From Nocardia sp. BMG51109 (GTDB taxonomy: Bacteria > Actinomycetota > Actinomycetes > Mycobacteriales > Mycobacteriaceae), in NCBI RefSeq assembly GCF_000526215.1, contig NZ_JAFQ01000004.1, positions 1,364,001 to 1,428,000 of the forward strand: a DNA stretch of 64,000 nt, given 5' to 3'. Below, one piece after another: positions 34,721 through 43,654 of this stretch; the stretch's first letter is position 1; each line of letters opens with the position of its first letter. The notes below the pieces were generated by a model. The model was not told the origin of the DNA and made no database searches. It was given only the letters and a program-made list of their open reading frames with translations. Both the position numbers and the translations under genes were made by a program.

Positions 34721-34768
34721 GTCAAGTAACTTGACTATTTTTGCGACGCGACCACGCACCGCTACAGT
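34721..34768 (+). promoter_or_regulatory. Palindromic operator with leaderless promoter upstream of the EamA gene
   Basis: gtcaagtaacttgac (34721-34735) is a perfect palindrome with a central A. It is followed by a ttgcga -35-like box (34741-34746), a 16-bp spacer and TACAGT (34763-34768). The GTG of a 13-residue ORF begins 8 bases later. Operator just upstream of the -35 suggests activation or repression by an unlinked regulator. Confidence 0.6.
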
Positions 34769-34775
34769 GATCTCC

Positions 34776-34817
34776 GTGCATCGAGTCTTCAAGTTCACGC
34801 CGCCCCCCGCCGCCTGA
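34776..34817 (+). CDS. Leader peptide MHRVFKFTPPPAA
   Basis: GTG-initiated 13-residue ORF at the predicted transcript start, hence probably leaderless. It ends TPPPAA-stop; three consecutive prolines can stall ribosomes. GC-rich potential hairpins (cggccgtccggccg, ggtaccggtccggtac) follow before the transporter start, as in attenuation leaders. Regulatory role is inference. Confidence 0.45.
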   Translation: MHRVFKFTPPPAA

Positions 34818-34948
34818 GCGGGGTGGTTCGGCAGCCGGGCGGTTACGGCCGTCCGGCCGATCCGCGGTACCGGTCCGGTACGAAGCGCTGAGAGCGACTG
34901 CCCCGCGTCGTCGTCAACCCTCTTCTTCGACGCAGGAGCACTACACCC

Positions 34949-35842
34949 ATGTCTGTCGACGTCGTCGCGCCCGCGCGCGACCGGTCCGCGGTGGCGCTGG
35001 TCGCCGCCGGAATTCTCTGGGGTACCGGCGGACTCGCCGGATCCCTGCTCGCCGATCGGGCGGGACTGCATCCCCTGTCGGTGGGGGCCTACCGCCTACT
35101 TCTGGGGGGTGGGCTGGCGGTCGCCCTGCTCGCCCTGTCGGGCGGTCTGCGCGCACTGCCCCGCACCCGCCCGGCGGTGCGCCGGATACTGGTCGGCGGG
35201 GCCCTGATCGGTAGCTATCAGGCCGGATATTTCATTGCCGTACAACATATTTCGGTCAGCATCGCGACCATGGTCACGATCGGCTCCGCGCCCGTGTTCG
35301 TCGCCCTCGGCGACATGCTGCGCACCCGGCAACGGCCCGCCGGCGGCACGCTGGTCTCGATCTGTGTCGCGGTCACCGGACTGATCCTGCTCACCTGGTC
35401 ACCCACCGACGCGGCGCGCGACGATCTGGTCGTCGGCGTCGGCTCGGCGCTGCTCGCCGGCGCCGCGTTCTCCGCCATAACCCTGATCACCGCCACACCG
35501 GTGCCGGGCCTGGATCCCTTGCGCACCACCGCATTCGGGATGCTCACCGGCGGCCTGCTGCTCACCCCCGCGGCACTGGCGTTCGGCATGGGCCTGCCGC
35601 TGCGCGCGGATGTTCTGCTCACCGCCGCCTACCTGAGCAGCGTGCCGACCGCGATCGCCTACACCGCGTACTTCCGGGGATTGCGCACGGCCGCACCGGT
35701 TTTCGCGGCCCTCGCCGCGCTGCTGGAACCGCTGACCGCGGCCCTGCTGGCGGCGCTGCTGCTCGGCGACCGCCTCGGTGGTCCGGGGTGGTGTGGCGCC
35801 GCCCTGCTGATCACCGCGCTGGTGATCAGCAACCGCCGCTGA
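34949..35842 (+). CDS. EamA/DMT-family transporter
   Basis: 297 aa with ten predicted TM helices in two EamA repeats (AGILWGTGGLAGSLLADRAG and again YLSSVPTAIAYTAYFRGLRT). Exports metabolites or amino acids; substrate unknown. ATG follows gcaggagc. Lies 131 bp after the leader peptide, and ends at a terminator shared with the convergent permease. Confidence 0.87.
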   Translation: MSVDVVAPARDRSAVALVAAGILWGTGGLAGSLLADRAGLHPLSVGAYRLLLGGGLAVALLALSGGLRALPRTRPAVRRILVGGALIGSYQAGYFIAVQHISVSIATMVTIGSAPVFVALGDMLRTRQRPAGGTLVSICVAVTGLILLTWSPTDAARDDLVVGVGSALLAGAAFSAITLITATPVPGLDPLRTTAFGMLTGGLLLTPAALAFGMGLPLRADVLLTAAYLSSVPTAIAYTAYFRGLRTAAPVFAALAALLEPLTAALLAALLLGDRLGGPGWCGAALLITALVISNRR

Positions 35843-35846
35843 CGGC

Positions 35847-35882
35847 GCGGCCCGGCACACGCCTCGCGATGTGCCGGGCCGC
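35847..35882. terminator. Convergent GC-rich terminator
   Basis: 12-bp perfect stem gcggcccggcac/gtgccgggccgc with a 12-base loop, between the stops of the EamA gene and the amino-acid permease. No T-run, as is common in actinobacteria. Confidence 0.75.
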
Positions 35883-35890
35883 AACGGCTC

Positions 35891-37330
35891 TCAGTCGCCG
35901 GTCGGTGACGTCCCGGCCGCGGGCTTCCCGCCGGTGGCCAGCAGCGAATGGCGACGGCTGTAGGCCACGTAGATGACGATCCCGAGCACGAACCACACCG
36001 CGAACCGCAGCCAGGTCTCCGGCTTCAGATACTTGATCAGCCAGATCGAGAAGCCGATGCCGATCAGCGGGATGATCGGCATCAGCGGGGTACGGAACCC
36101 GCGCGGCAGATCGGGCTGCCGGTAGCGCAGCACGATCACCGCCGCGCACACCACCACGAAGGCCAGCAGGATGCCGATGTTGGTCAGCTCGGCCGCCTCC
36201 CCGATCGGCAGGAACCCGGCGATCACGGCCGAGATGATGCCCGCGATCCAGGTGATCCGGGTCGGCACGTGCCGGGTCGGATGGGTCTTGGCGAACCACT
36301 GGGGCAGCAGGCCGTCCCGGCTCATCGAGAACCAGATCCGGGTGGCGCCGAGCATGAACGTGAACAGCACGGTCATGATCCCGACGATGGCGCCGGCGGC
36401 GATCAGGCTGCCCAGGCCGGGCAGGCCGACGGCTTCGAACGCCGAGGACAATCCGCTCTCGGGATCGATCTCGGTGTAGTGCTGCATACCGGTCAGTACC
36501 AGGCAGACCAGCACGTAGAGCACCATCGAGATCGCCAGCGAGTACAGGATCGCCTTGGGCAGATGGCGTTTGGCGTCCACCGACTCCTCGGCCGCCGTCG
36601 ACATCGCGTCGTAGCCGAACACCGCGAAGAACACCGTCGACGCGCCCGTCACCGCGCCGCCGAAGCCGAACGGGAAGTACGGGGTGTAGTTGCCGGAGTC
36701 GATGTAGAAGGCGCCGGCCACGATCACCACCAGCACGACGACGATCTTGATGCCGACCACCACGGTCTCGAACCGCGCCGCGGCCTTGATGCCCCGGGTC
36801 AGCATGAACGCGATCAGCAGGCACAGCAGCGCCGCGAACAGGTCGACATAGTGCCCGTCGCCGGTGCCGGGCGCCCCGAGCATCCAGTCCGGCAGCGTGA
36901 TGTGCAACTGCTCCAACAGGAACGAGACGTATCCGGAGATGCCGATCGCCACCACCGCGACGATCGCGGTGTATTCCAGCAGCAGATCCCAGCCGATGAG
37001 CCAGCCGACCGGCTCGCCGAGCACGGCATAGCCATAGGTGTAGGCCGAGCCGGCCTTCGGGATCAGGCCCGCGAACTCGGCGTAGGACAGCGCGGCCGCG
37101 GCGCTGGCCACCCCCGCGATGAGGAACGAGATCAGCACCGCGGGCCCCGCGGTGTCGTGGGCGACCGAACCGGCGAGGGCGAAGATCCCCGCCCCGATGA
37201 TGCCGCCGACCCCGATCGCGGTCAGCTGCCACAGGCCGAGGGCCCGTTGCAGCCCGCCGGCGGGTTCGTCGTCGATCAGCTCGATGGGTTTGCGTCGGAA
37301 GAGGTCACGCATGACTGGACTGGCTGGCAT
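35891..37330 (-). CDS. APC-superfamily amino acid permease (CAT type)
   Basis: 479 aa, about twelve to fourteen TM helices. TAIGVGGIIGAGIFALAGSV (TM1 with GxGxxIGAGIF) and YAEFAGLIPKAGSAYTYGYA place it among cationic amino acid transporter-like permeases. Start ATG 37330 or 37312 (MRDLFRRKPIEL). The substrate is not determined. Monocistronic. Confidence 0.9.
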   Translation of the reverse strand: MPASPVMRDLFRRKPIELIDDEPAGGLQRALGLWQLTAIGVGGIIGAGIFALAGSVAHDTAGPAVLISFLIAGVASAAAALSYAEFAGLIPKAGSAYTYGYAVLGEPVGWLIGWDLLLEYTAIVAVVAIGISGYVSFLLEQLHITLPDWMLGAPGTGDGHYVDLFAALLCLLIAFMLTRGIKAAARFETVVVGIKIVVVLVVIVAGAFYIDSGNYTPYFPFGFGGAVTGASTVFFAVFGYDAMSTAAEESVDAKRHLPKAILYSLAISMVLYVLVCLVLTGMQHYTEIDPESGLSSAFEAVGLPGLGSLIAAGAIVGIMTVLFTFMLGATRIWFSMSRDGLLPQWFAKTHPTRHVPTRITWIAGIISAVIAGFLPIGEAAELTNIGILLAFVVVCAAVIVLRYRQPDLPRGFRTPLMPIIPLIGIGFSIWLIKYLKPETWLRFAVWFVLGIVIYVAYSRRHSLLATGGKPAAGTSPTGD

Positions 37331-37501
37331 GTGGTTGCTCCTTGTACTGCCTGATCGGGGCAGTGTAAATGTGAGCGATCACACGACCGTTGTCCAGCTC
37401 CATGAAGGACATTCGCGGATTTCATCCGGCCGGACAACTCGAACGCCGCGCCGATATGCATCCACGGCGGCCGGCCGCACGCGTCGGTGCGCCGTCCCGC
37501 C

Positions 37502-38440
37502 TCAGGAAGCGGAGGACGCGATCGCCGGTACGAGGGCGACGGTGATGTTGTCGCTGCCGCCGCTGTGCAGCGCGAAGTCGACCAGATCGCGTGCGGCGCG
37601 GCCGGGTTCGTCCGCGGTGGCGATCGCGGCGAGGCCGTCCGGATCCGGCAGGTAGTTCCACAGCCCGTCACTGCACAACAGCAGCGCACCCGGACCGCGG
37701 ACCCGCAGCGAGGACACCGCGGTGTCGCCGGGCACGTGGCCGGAATCCGCACCGAGCCACCGCATCAGCGCATGCGCCCGCGGATCGCGCATCGCCGTCT
37801 GCTCGTCCACCCCGCCGGCGATGAGCAACTGGGCGAAGGAGTCGTCGACGGTCAGCCGCTGCGACGGCGAGCCGTGGCCACGCTCCGCCGACAGCCAATA
37901 GGCCCGGCTGTCACCGACATTCGCGAGGGTGATCTCGAATTCGTCGTTGCCGCAGGGCCGCAGCACCGCCGAGACGTATGTGCACGACGGCGCGTGCCCG
38001 GCGGCGACGGAGACGCCCCGGACGGCCTCGAACGCGGCCTCCAGCCCGGCGGGCACCGCCTCCTGTACGGAGCTGCCGCCGGCCAGCGCGGCCAGGCAGG
38101 CGTCGACGCCGGTGCGGGCGGCCGCCCCCGAGGCGGCCTGCGGATCGTGTGAGGTCGACACGCCGTCGGAGACCACGACGACGACCGCGGGGCCGGCCGC
38201 ATCGGCGACGACGGCGGCGGCGACGGCATCCTCGTTGTGCGCGTGCGTCATTCCGCGGTCGGTGATCAGCCGCACCGCACCCAGATCGGCCTCCGCGCGG
38301 TCGGGCGCCGGGTCGGCGGTCACATCGGGCAGGGCCGCCCGGTGGATCGGCTCGCGGCCACACTCCTCGCAGCAGCGCTCGGACGGCGCGATCGTCGCGC
38401 CGCAGCCGGGGCACAGCTGTCCGACGGCTCGCTCACTCAC
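37502..38440 (-). CDS. PP2C-family Ser/Thr phosphatase with N-terminal zinc ribbon
   Basis: 312 aa. Zinc ribbon CPGCGATIAPSERCCEECGR in the first 30 residues, then PP2C motifs THAHNEDA, VVVSDGVSTS, NVGDSRAYWL, LCSDGLWNYL and GGSDNITVAL that bind the two metals. Dephosphorylates Ser/Thr, probably opposing a Pkn-type kinase. GTG start. The zinc ribbon is an unusual addition compared with PstP, which instead has a TM tail. Confidence 0.87.
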   Translation of the reverse strand: MSERAVGQLCPGCGATIAPSERCCEECGREPIHRAALPDVTADPAPDRAEADLGAVRLITDRGMTHAHNEDAVAAAVVADAAGPAVVVVVSDGVSTSHDPQAASGAAARTGVDACLAALAGGSSVQEAVPAGLEAAFEAVRGVSVAAGHAPSCTYVSAVLRPCGNDEFEITLANVGDSRAYWLSAERGHGSPSQRLTVDDSFAQLLIAGGVDEQTAMRDPRAHALMRWLGADSGHVPGDTAVSSLRVRGPGALLLCSDGLWNYLPDPDGLAAIATADEPGRAARDLVDFALHSGGSDNITVALVPAIASSAS

Positions 38441-38759
38441 CGCGCCGGCCTCGGATCGATCGTGCAGTCGATCCAGGACGGGCGGCCGGTCGTCGCGGCG
38501 GCGCGCCGTGATCGTTCCGCGCCGATGCGGATAGTCGCCGGTAGGCCGGTGCGCATCGTCGCCGGTGAGCGAAGTGCCACGCTCCCCTCCCCCTAGGTCG
38601 TGCCGGAGTCACGCACGCGATCGTACGGGAGCCGAACGCGATTCGCCGCAGGATCGTGACCGCCCCTACCCAACCGCCGCCGATTCACTCCTCATTACGC
38701 CCGGTCGGGCGTAGAGTACTCAGCTGTCTTCTGAGTCGCGCAACGGCCCGACTCATTTC

Positions 38760-39458
38760 ATGGCTGCCAGGGTGAGACGGATGCCCTTTCTGGATCGTCG
38801 CGAAGCGGGCCGACGGCTCGTCGAGCGCCTGCGTGCCTTCCGCGGGCCCGACACCGTCGTGCTCGGATTGCCGTGCGGCGGTGTGCCGGTCGCCTTCGAG
38901 GTCGCCGGCGCGCTGCGGGCGCCGCTGGATGTGGCGGTGGTGTGCAAGCTCGAGGTGCCGGACCGGCCGCGGCTGGTGTTCGGCGCCGTCGCCGAATCCG
39001 GCGTGCGCGTGGTCGACGACGATCTCGTGGTCCGCGCGTTCATCGCGCCGCCCGAACGGGCCCGGGTGGAGCGCCGGGCGCGAGAGACCGTGCTGCGCAA
39101 CAGCGCCCGGCTGCGCCAGGGGCGGCCACAGACCTCGCTCGCGGGCCGCACGGTGATCCTCGTCGACGACGGCGTCACCACCGGCAGCACCGCGCGGGCG
39201 GCGTGTGCGCTGGTCCGGGCCCGCGGCGCGGCCCGGGTCGTCTTCGCCGTGCCGGTGGGCTCCTGCCGGCCCATCCGTGCGCTGACCGGCCGCGCCGACA
39301 ACGTGATCTGCCTGGAGACACCGACCCTGTTCCACTCCATCGGCCAGTGGTACCGCCACTTCGACCCGGTCGCCGAGGAGACGGTGCGGCGGCTGCTGGC
39401 CCAGGCCGACGACGAGCTGGGCGACCGGCCGCCGACCCAGCCCATCCCCAGTCGCTGA
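38760..39458 (+). CDS. Phosphoribosyltransferase-family protein
   Basis: 232 aa. PRPP-binding loop VILVDDGVTTGSTARAACAL near 136-155 and the type I PRTase layout, with LGLPCGGVPVAFEVAGALRA near the start. Similar proteins are found near stress or dormancy genes in mycobacteria; the acceptor base is unknown. Start ATG 38760 or 38781. Confidence 0.85.
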   Translation: MAARVRRMPFLDRREAGRRLVERLRAFRGPDTVVLGLPCGGVPVAFEVAGALRAPLDVAVVCKLEVPDRPRLVFGAVAESGVRVVDDDLVVRAFIAPPERARVERRARETVLRNSARLRQGRPQTSLAGRTVILVDDGVTTGSTARAACALVRARGAARVVFAVPVGSCRPIRALTGRADNVICLETPTLFHSIGQWYRHFDPVAEETVRRLLAQADDELGDRPPTQPIPSR

Positions 39459-39467
39459 AACACGTTC

Positions 39468-39502
39468 TAGACACAACAGCGAATGTGTCTTACTTTTGAG
39501 AC
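39468..39502 (+). promoter_or_regulatory. P450 promoter with TetR-type operator
   Basis: tagaca -35 (39468-39473), 17-bp spacer, TACTTT -10 (39491-39496), then ATG at 39503, so the mRNA is probably leaderless. An inverted repeat agacaca-N8-tgtgtct (39469-39490) fills the spacer, an ideal repressor position for the TetR encoded downstream. Confidence 0.7.
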
Positions 39503-40720
39503 ATGCAGGATGTTGTGTCTCATGAACCTCGCTTCCGGCTCCGCTCCGGCGAGACCTGGCGCGACCCCTGGCCGATGTACGCCGCGCTGCGCGAGCACGA
39601 TCCGGTCCACCATGTGGTTCCCGAGGGGCGTGCCCACGAGGACTACTACGTGCTCTCGCGCTACGCCGACGTGTACGAGGCGGTCCGCGATCCCGAAACC
39701 TTCTCCTCCGCACAGGGTTTGACGGTCGACTACAACAATCTGTCCGAGATCGGGCTCGGCGAGGACCGGCCGTTCGTCTTCACCGACCCGCCCGACCACA
39801 CCGCCTTCCGCCGCCGGGTGGCCCGCGGGTTCACGCCCCGCCAGGTGCAGGAGATCAGCCCGGCCGTCCGGGAATTCGTGATCGAGCGTCTCGAACGGTT
39901 GCGCGCCGCGGGCGGCGGCGACATCTCCGCCGAACTGTTCAAGCCGCTGCCGACCATGGTCGTGGCGCACTATCTCGGTGTTCCGGCGGAGGATCGCTCG
40001 AAGTTCGACGAATGGAGCGAGGCCATCGTGGCCGCCTCCGCGACCGGCGGGGTGCTCCAGGCGCAGGCCGCGGTCGGGGAGCTCACGCAGTACTTCTCGA
40101 CGCTGATCGAGCGCCGCCGCGCCGCACCGGGTGACGACACCGTCTCGCATCTGGTGGCGTCCGGACCGGACGACGGCGACGACGTCGGCCTCCTGCGGAT
40201 CCTCGGGTTCGCCTTCACGATGATCACCGGCGGCAACGACACCACCACCGGAAACCTCGGCGGCGCCGTGCAATTGCTGATGCGCTGTCCGGAGCAGCGC
40301 CGGCTGCTGCTCGACGACCCCGGCCTGATTCCCGGCGCGGTCGACGAGTTCCTCCGGCTCACCTCGCCCGTGCAGGGGCTGGCGCGCACCACCACCCGCG
40401 ACGTCGAGATCGAGGGCGTCACCATCCCGGCCGGCCGCCGGGTGCTGCTGCTGTACGCCTCGGCCAATCACGACGAGCGCGAATACGGTTCGGACGCCGA
40501 AGAACTCGACGTGCGGCGCCGCCCGAAGAACATCCTCACCTTCGGCAACGGCAACCACCACTGCCTCGGCGCCGCGGCCGCCCGCATGCAGGCCACCATC
40601 ACCCTGCGCGAATTGCTCACGCGCTGCCCCGATTTCACCGTCGACATCGACGAGGTCCGCTACACCGAGGGCAGCTACGTCCGCTGGCCGGTCAGCGTCC
40701 CCTTCCGGGCCACGGCATGA
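39503..40720 (+). CDS. Cytochrome P450
   Basis: 405 aa. I-helix ITGGNDTTT, ExxR in EFLRLTSP, and the heme loop FGNGNHHCLGAAAA with Cys354 as the iron ligand. Monooxygenase; substrate unknown (VFTDPPDHTAFRR and GLARTTTRDVEI resemble CYP families acting on steroids or terpenoids, weak evidence). No redox partner gene in the window. Stop overlaps the TetR start (ATGA), so both are cotranscribed. Confidence 0.92.
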   Translation: MQDVVSHEPRFRLRSGETWRDPWPMYAALREHDPVHHVVPEGRAHEDYYVLSRYADVYEAVRDPETFSSAQGLTVDYNNLSEIGLGEDRPFVFTDPPDHTAFRRRVARGFTPRQVQEISPAVREFVIERLERLRAAGGGDISAELFKPLPTMVVAHYLGVPAEDRSKFDEWSEAIVAASATGGVLQAQAAVGELTQYFSTLIERRRAAPGDDTVSHLVASGPDDGDDVGLLRILGFAFTMITGGNDTTTGNLGGAVQLLMRCPEQRRLLLDDPGLIPGAVDEFLRLTSPVQGLARTTTRDVEIEGVTIPAGRRVLLLYASANHDEREYGSDAEELDVRRRPKNILTFGNGNHHCLGAAAARMQATITLRELLTRCPDFTVDIDEVRYTEGSYVRWPVSVPFRATA

Positions 40721-40810
40721 GTGGTCAGGGCCGGAGGCGGCAACGCAGCACCACCACGCAGGCCCCCACCCATGCCACCGACCAGCAGAGCATGAATGGT
40801 CAGGGCCGGA
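40717..40810 (+). repeat. Duplicated gene-start sequence
   Basis: atgagtggtcagggccgga (40717-40735) recurs as atgaatggtcagggccgga at 40792-40810, 75 bp later and in frame. The TetR N-terminal extension appears to have grown by duplication of its own start. Confidence 0.8.
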
Positions 40811-41655
40811 CGCGTCGCACCGACCGACAAAGCACGAGCGTCGACCGCGGCCGAAAGAGCCGGCGCGGCGAAACCGCACCGGGCCCCGGGGATTCCGCCG
40901 ACCACAACGCAGGCGGCCGGGGCCGAAATCGGCACGACGCCGCCACACGGCCGACCATTCCTCTCGCGAGCGCACACGGCACGAGCGGCGATGCGGGCCA
41001 CGAGCCCGGGGGCGCAGACTCGGGGGGCCACGGCAAGTCTCGGGAGCGCGAACAGCGGGCACAGCGGGAGCGCGGCGGCGCCGGGCAGCCGTCCGACTGG
41101 CTGGGCGAGACGCGGTCGATGCGGGCGGCCGAGCGGATACTCGACGCGGCGGCGGAGCTGTTCGCCGAGCGGGGGGTGGCGGCGACCGGGATGGCCGATA
41201 TCGCCAAGGCGGCCGGGTGTTCTCGGGCCACGCTGTACCGGTACTTCGACAGTCGGCAGGCGGTGCGGCTGGCGTTCGTGCACCGGGAGGCGCGGCGGAT
41301 CGGGGCGGCGGTGGCGCGGCGGATCCGGGATATCGCCGATCCGGGCGAGCAACTGGTGGAGGGTGTGCGGGCGGCGCTGCGCGAGGTGCGCTCGGATCCG
41401 CTGCTGATCGCCTGGTTCCGGCCGGGCGATGCCGGACTCACCAGCGAGATCGCCGAGACGTCGCAGGTCATCGAGGCCATCGGCGGTTCGTTGTTCACCG
41501 GCGATTCCGGGCAGCGGGCCGATTCCGCGCTGTCGGCGCGTTGGCTCACCCGGATCATCGTCTCGCTGCTCACCGTCCCGGGCCGCGACGAGGACGAGGA
41601 GCGGCAGATGCTGGAGCGGTTCGTCGCACCGCCGATGACCGGCATCGAACGCTGA
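40717..41655 (+). CDS. TetR-family regulator with long N-terminal extension
   Basis: 312 aa if it starts at the ATGA overlap with the P450. The HTH begins at about residue 134 (MRAAERILDAAAELFAERGV, then CSRATLYRYFDSRQAVRLAF), so about 130 residues of Arg/Gly/Thr/Ser-rich sequence precede it, far longer than the family norm. That stretch contains a repeated copy of the gene start (see repeat at 40717). An internal start near 41119 is possible. Probably represses the P450 operon through the inverted repeat at 39469-39490. Confidence 0.82.
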   Translation: MSGQGRRRQRSTTTQAPTHATDQQSMNGQGRTRRTDRQSTSVDRGRKSRRGETAPGPGDSADHNAGGRGRNRHDAATRPTIPLASAHGTSGDAGHEPGGADSGGHGKSREREQRAQRERGGAGQPSDWLGETRSMRAAERILDAAAELFAERGVAATGMADIAKAAGCSRATLYRYFDSRQAVRLAFVHREARRIGAAVARRIRDIADPGEQLVEGVRAALREVRSDPLLIAWFRPGDAGLTSEIAETSQVIEAIGGSLFTGDSGQRADSALSARWLTRIIVSLLTVPGRDEDEERQMLERFVAPPMTGIER

Positions 41656-41713
41656 CCCCGCGGCGCGCCGGAACGGGTTGCGCCCGGCCGCGCCGACGGC
41701 AAGGCTGGAAGAC

Positions 41714-43513
41714 ATGGATTCGCTGATCATGTCGGCCCGCGATATCGAGTTCCTGCTCTACGAGTGGCTGGATGTGGCCGGGCTGACGGCCCGCGAGCGC
41801 TATCGGGAGCACTCGCGCGAGACCTTCGATCAGGCCCTGCAGCTCAGCCGCGAGCTGGCGACGAAGTACTTCGCCCCGCACAACCGCGAGGGTGATCTGC
41901 ACGAGCCCACCTTCGACGGCGAGAAGGTGCACATTTTGCCGGCGGTGAAACAGGCCCTCGACGCGTTCGGCGAGTCCGGGCTGACCGGGGCGGCCATGGA
42001 CGAGCGAGTAGGCGGAATGCAGTTGCCGCACACCGTGTTCGCGGCCTGCATGGCGTGGTTCTACGCCGCCAACGCGGCCACCGCCAGCTACCCGATGCTG
42101 ACGGCGGGCAATGCGAACCTCCTGGCCGCACACGCCTCCGCCGAGCAGATCGACCGGTTCGTGCGGCCGATGCTCGCCGGCCGCTACTTCGGCACCATGG
42201 CGCTGTCGGAGCCGCAGGCGGGTTCGAGCCTGGCCGACATCACCACCAAGGCGGTGCCGCAGGACGACGGCACGTACCGACTGTTCGGCCGAAAGATGTG
42301 GATCTCCGGCGCCGAACACGAACTGGCGGAGAACATCGTCCACCTGGTGCTGGCGCGCATCCCCGACGCACCGGCGGGCACCCGCGGCATCTCGCTGTTC
42401 ATCGTGCCGAAATACCTGACCGCCGACGACGGTTCGGCCGGCGAGCGCAACGACATCGTGCTGGCCGGTATCAACCACAAGATGGGCTGGCGCGGAACCG
42501 TCAACACCGCACCGGTTTTCGGCGACGGCGCCTTCGCCCCGGGCGGGCGGCCCGGCGCGGTCGGCTACCTGGTCGGCGAGCGGAACCGCGGCCTGTCCTA
42601 CATGTTCCACATGATGAACGAGGCCCGGTTGAACGTCGGCCTGATCGCCACCGCGCTCGGCTACACCGGCTACCTGAAGTCGCTGGACTATGCGCGCGAC
42701 CGGCCGCAGGGCCGCGCTGTCACGACCGAGGGGCAGGCCACGCCGCAGATCCCGATCGTGCGGCACCCCGACGTGCGGCGCATGCTGCTCGCGCAGAAGT
42801 CGTACGCCGAGGGCGCGCTGGCCCTGCAACTCTACTGCGGCACGCTGATCGACGAACAGCGAAGCGCCGCAACGGAACCCGACCGGCAGCGGGCGTCCAC
42901 ACTGCTCCGGATCCTGACCCCGATCGCGAAGAGCTGGCCCAGCCAGTGGTGCCTGGCGGCCAACGACCTGGCCATCCAGGTGCACGGCGGCGCCGGCTAC
43001 ACCCGCGACTACGACGTCGAACAGCACTATCGGGACAACCGGCTCAACCCGATTCACGAAGGCACGCACGGCATCCAGAGCCTGGACCTGCTGGGCCGCG
43101 CCGTGACGGCCGACAGCGGCGCGGCGCTGACGCTGCTACTGGAGACGGTGGGCACGACGGTCGCGGCCGCCCGGGCCACGGCCGACGGCGAGCTCGGCGA
43201 CTACGCCGACGCGCTACAGCAGGCGGCCGGACGGGTCGCCGCCACCACCGCCCTGCTCTGGCGGGATATGGAACCCGAAGTGGCGCTGGCGAATTCGGCG
43301 CCGTACCTGGAGGCCGTCGGGCACGTCGTGCTGGCCTGGATCTGGCTGGAACAGGCCGTCGCCGCGCACGGCCGCACCGGCGCGTTCTACGACGGCAAGC
43401 GGGCGGCTACCCGGTACTTCTACCGCTGGGAACTGCCGCGCACGACACCGCAATTCGATCTTCTCGACTCGCTCGACCGCACCACCCTCGACCTGGACGA
43501 CGCCTGCCTGTAG
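41714..43513 (+). CDS. Acyl-CoA dehydrogenase, long form (FadE5-like)
   Basis: 599 aa, the length of the FadE5 group rather than the 380-residue form. Flavin and substrate motifs MALSEPQAGSSLADI and MWISGAEHEL, catalytic Glu in LNPIHEGTHGIQSLDLLGRA, and QVHGGAGYTRDY near the C-terminal third. Oxidises fatty acyl-CoA in beta-oxidation using FAD. ATG follows ctggaagac. Located between the TetR and a wax ester synthase-like gene in a lipid region. Confidence 0.9.
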   Translation: MDSLIMSARDIEFLLYEWLDVAGLTARERYREHSRETFDQALQLSRELATKYFAPHNREGDLHEPTFDGEKVHILPAVKQALDAFGESGLTGAAMDERVGGMQLPHTVFAACMAWFYAANAATASYPMLTAGNANLLAAHASAEQIDRFVRPMLAGRYFGTMALSEPQAGSSLADITTKAVPQDDGTYRLFGRKMWISGAEHELAENIVHLVLARIPDAPAGTRGISLFIVPKYLTADDGSAGERNDIVLAGINHKMGWRGTVNTAPVFGDGAFAPGGRPGAVGYLVGERNRGLSYMFHMMNEARLNVGLIATALGYTGYLKSLDYARDRPQGRAVTTEGQATPQIPIVRHPDVRRMLLAQKSYAEGALALQLYCGTLIDEQRSAATEPDRQRASTLLRILTPIAKSWPSQWCLAANDLAIQVHGGAGYTRDYDVEQHYRDNRLNPIHEGTHGIQSLDLLGRAVTADSGAALTLLLETVGTTVAAARATADGELGDYADALQQAAGRVAATTALLWRDMEPEVALANSAPYLEAVGHVVLAWIWLEQAVAAHGRTGAFYDGKRAATRYFYRWELPRTTPQFDLLDSLDRTTLDLDDACL

Positions 43514-43654
43514 CCGGGGCACCGGTATTCAGCCGGACTGACAGACGCCAAATGCCCACGGTGTTAAGGTAATACATATCCCTTCTCGCGGTGGCGACGA
43601 CGCTGTACCGTATCCACACCGGGCCGGTGGCCCACCCGGTATAGGCGGAACCCG

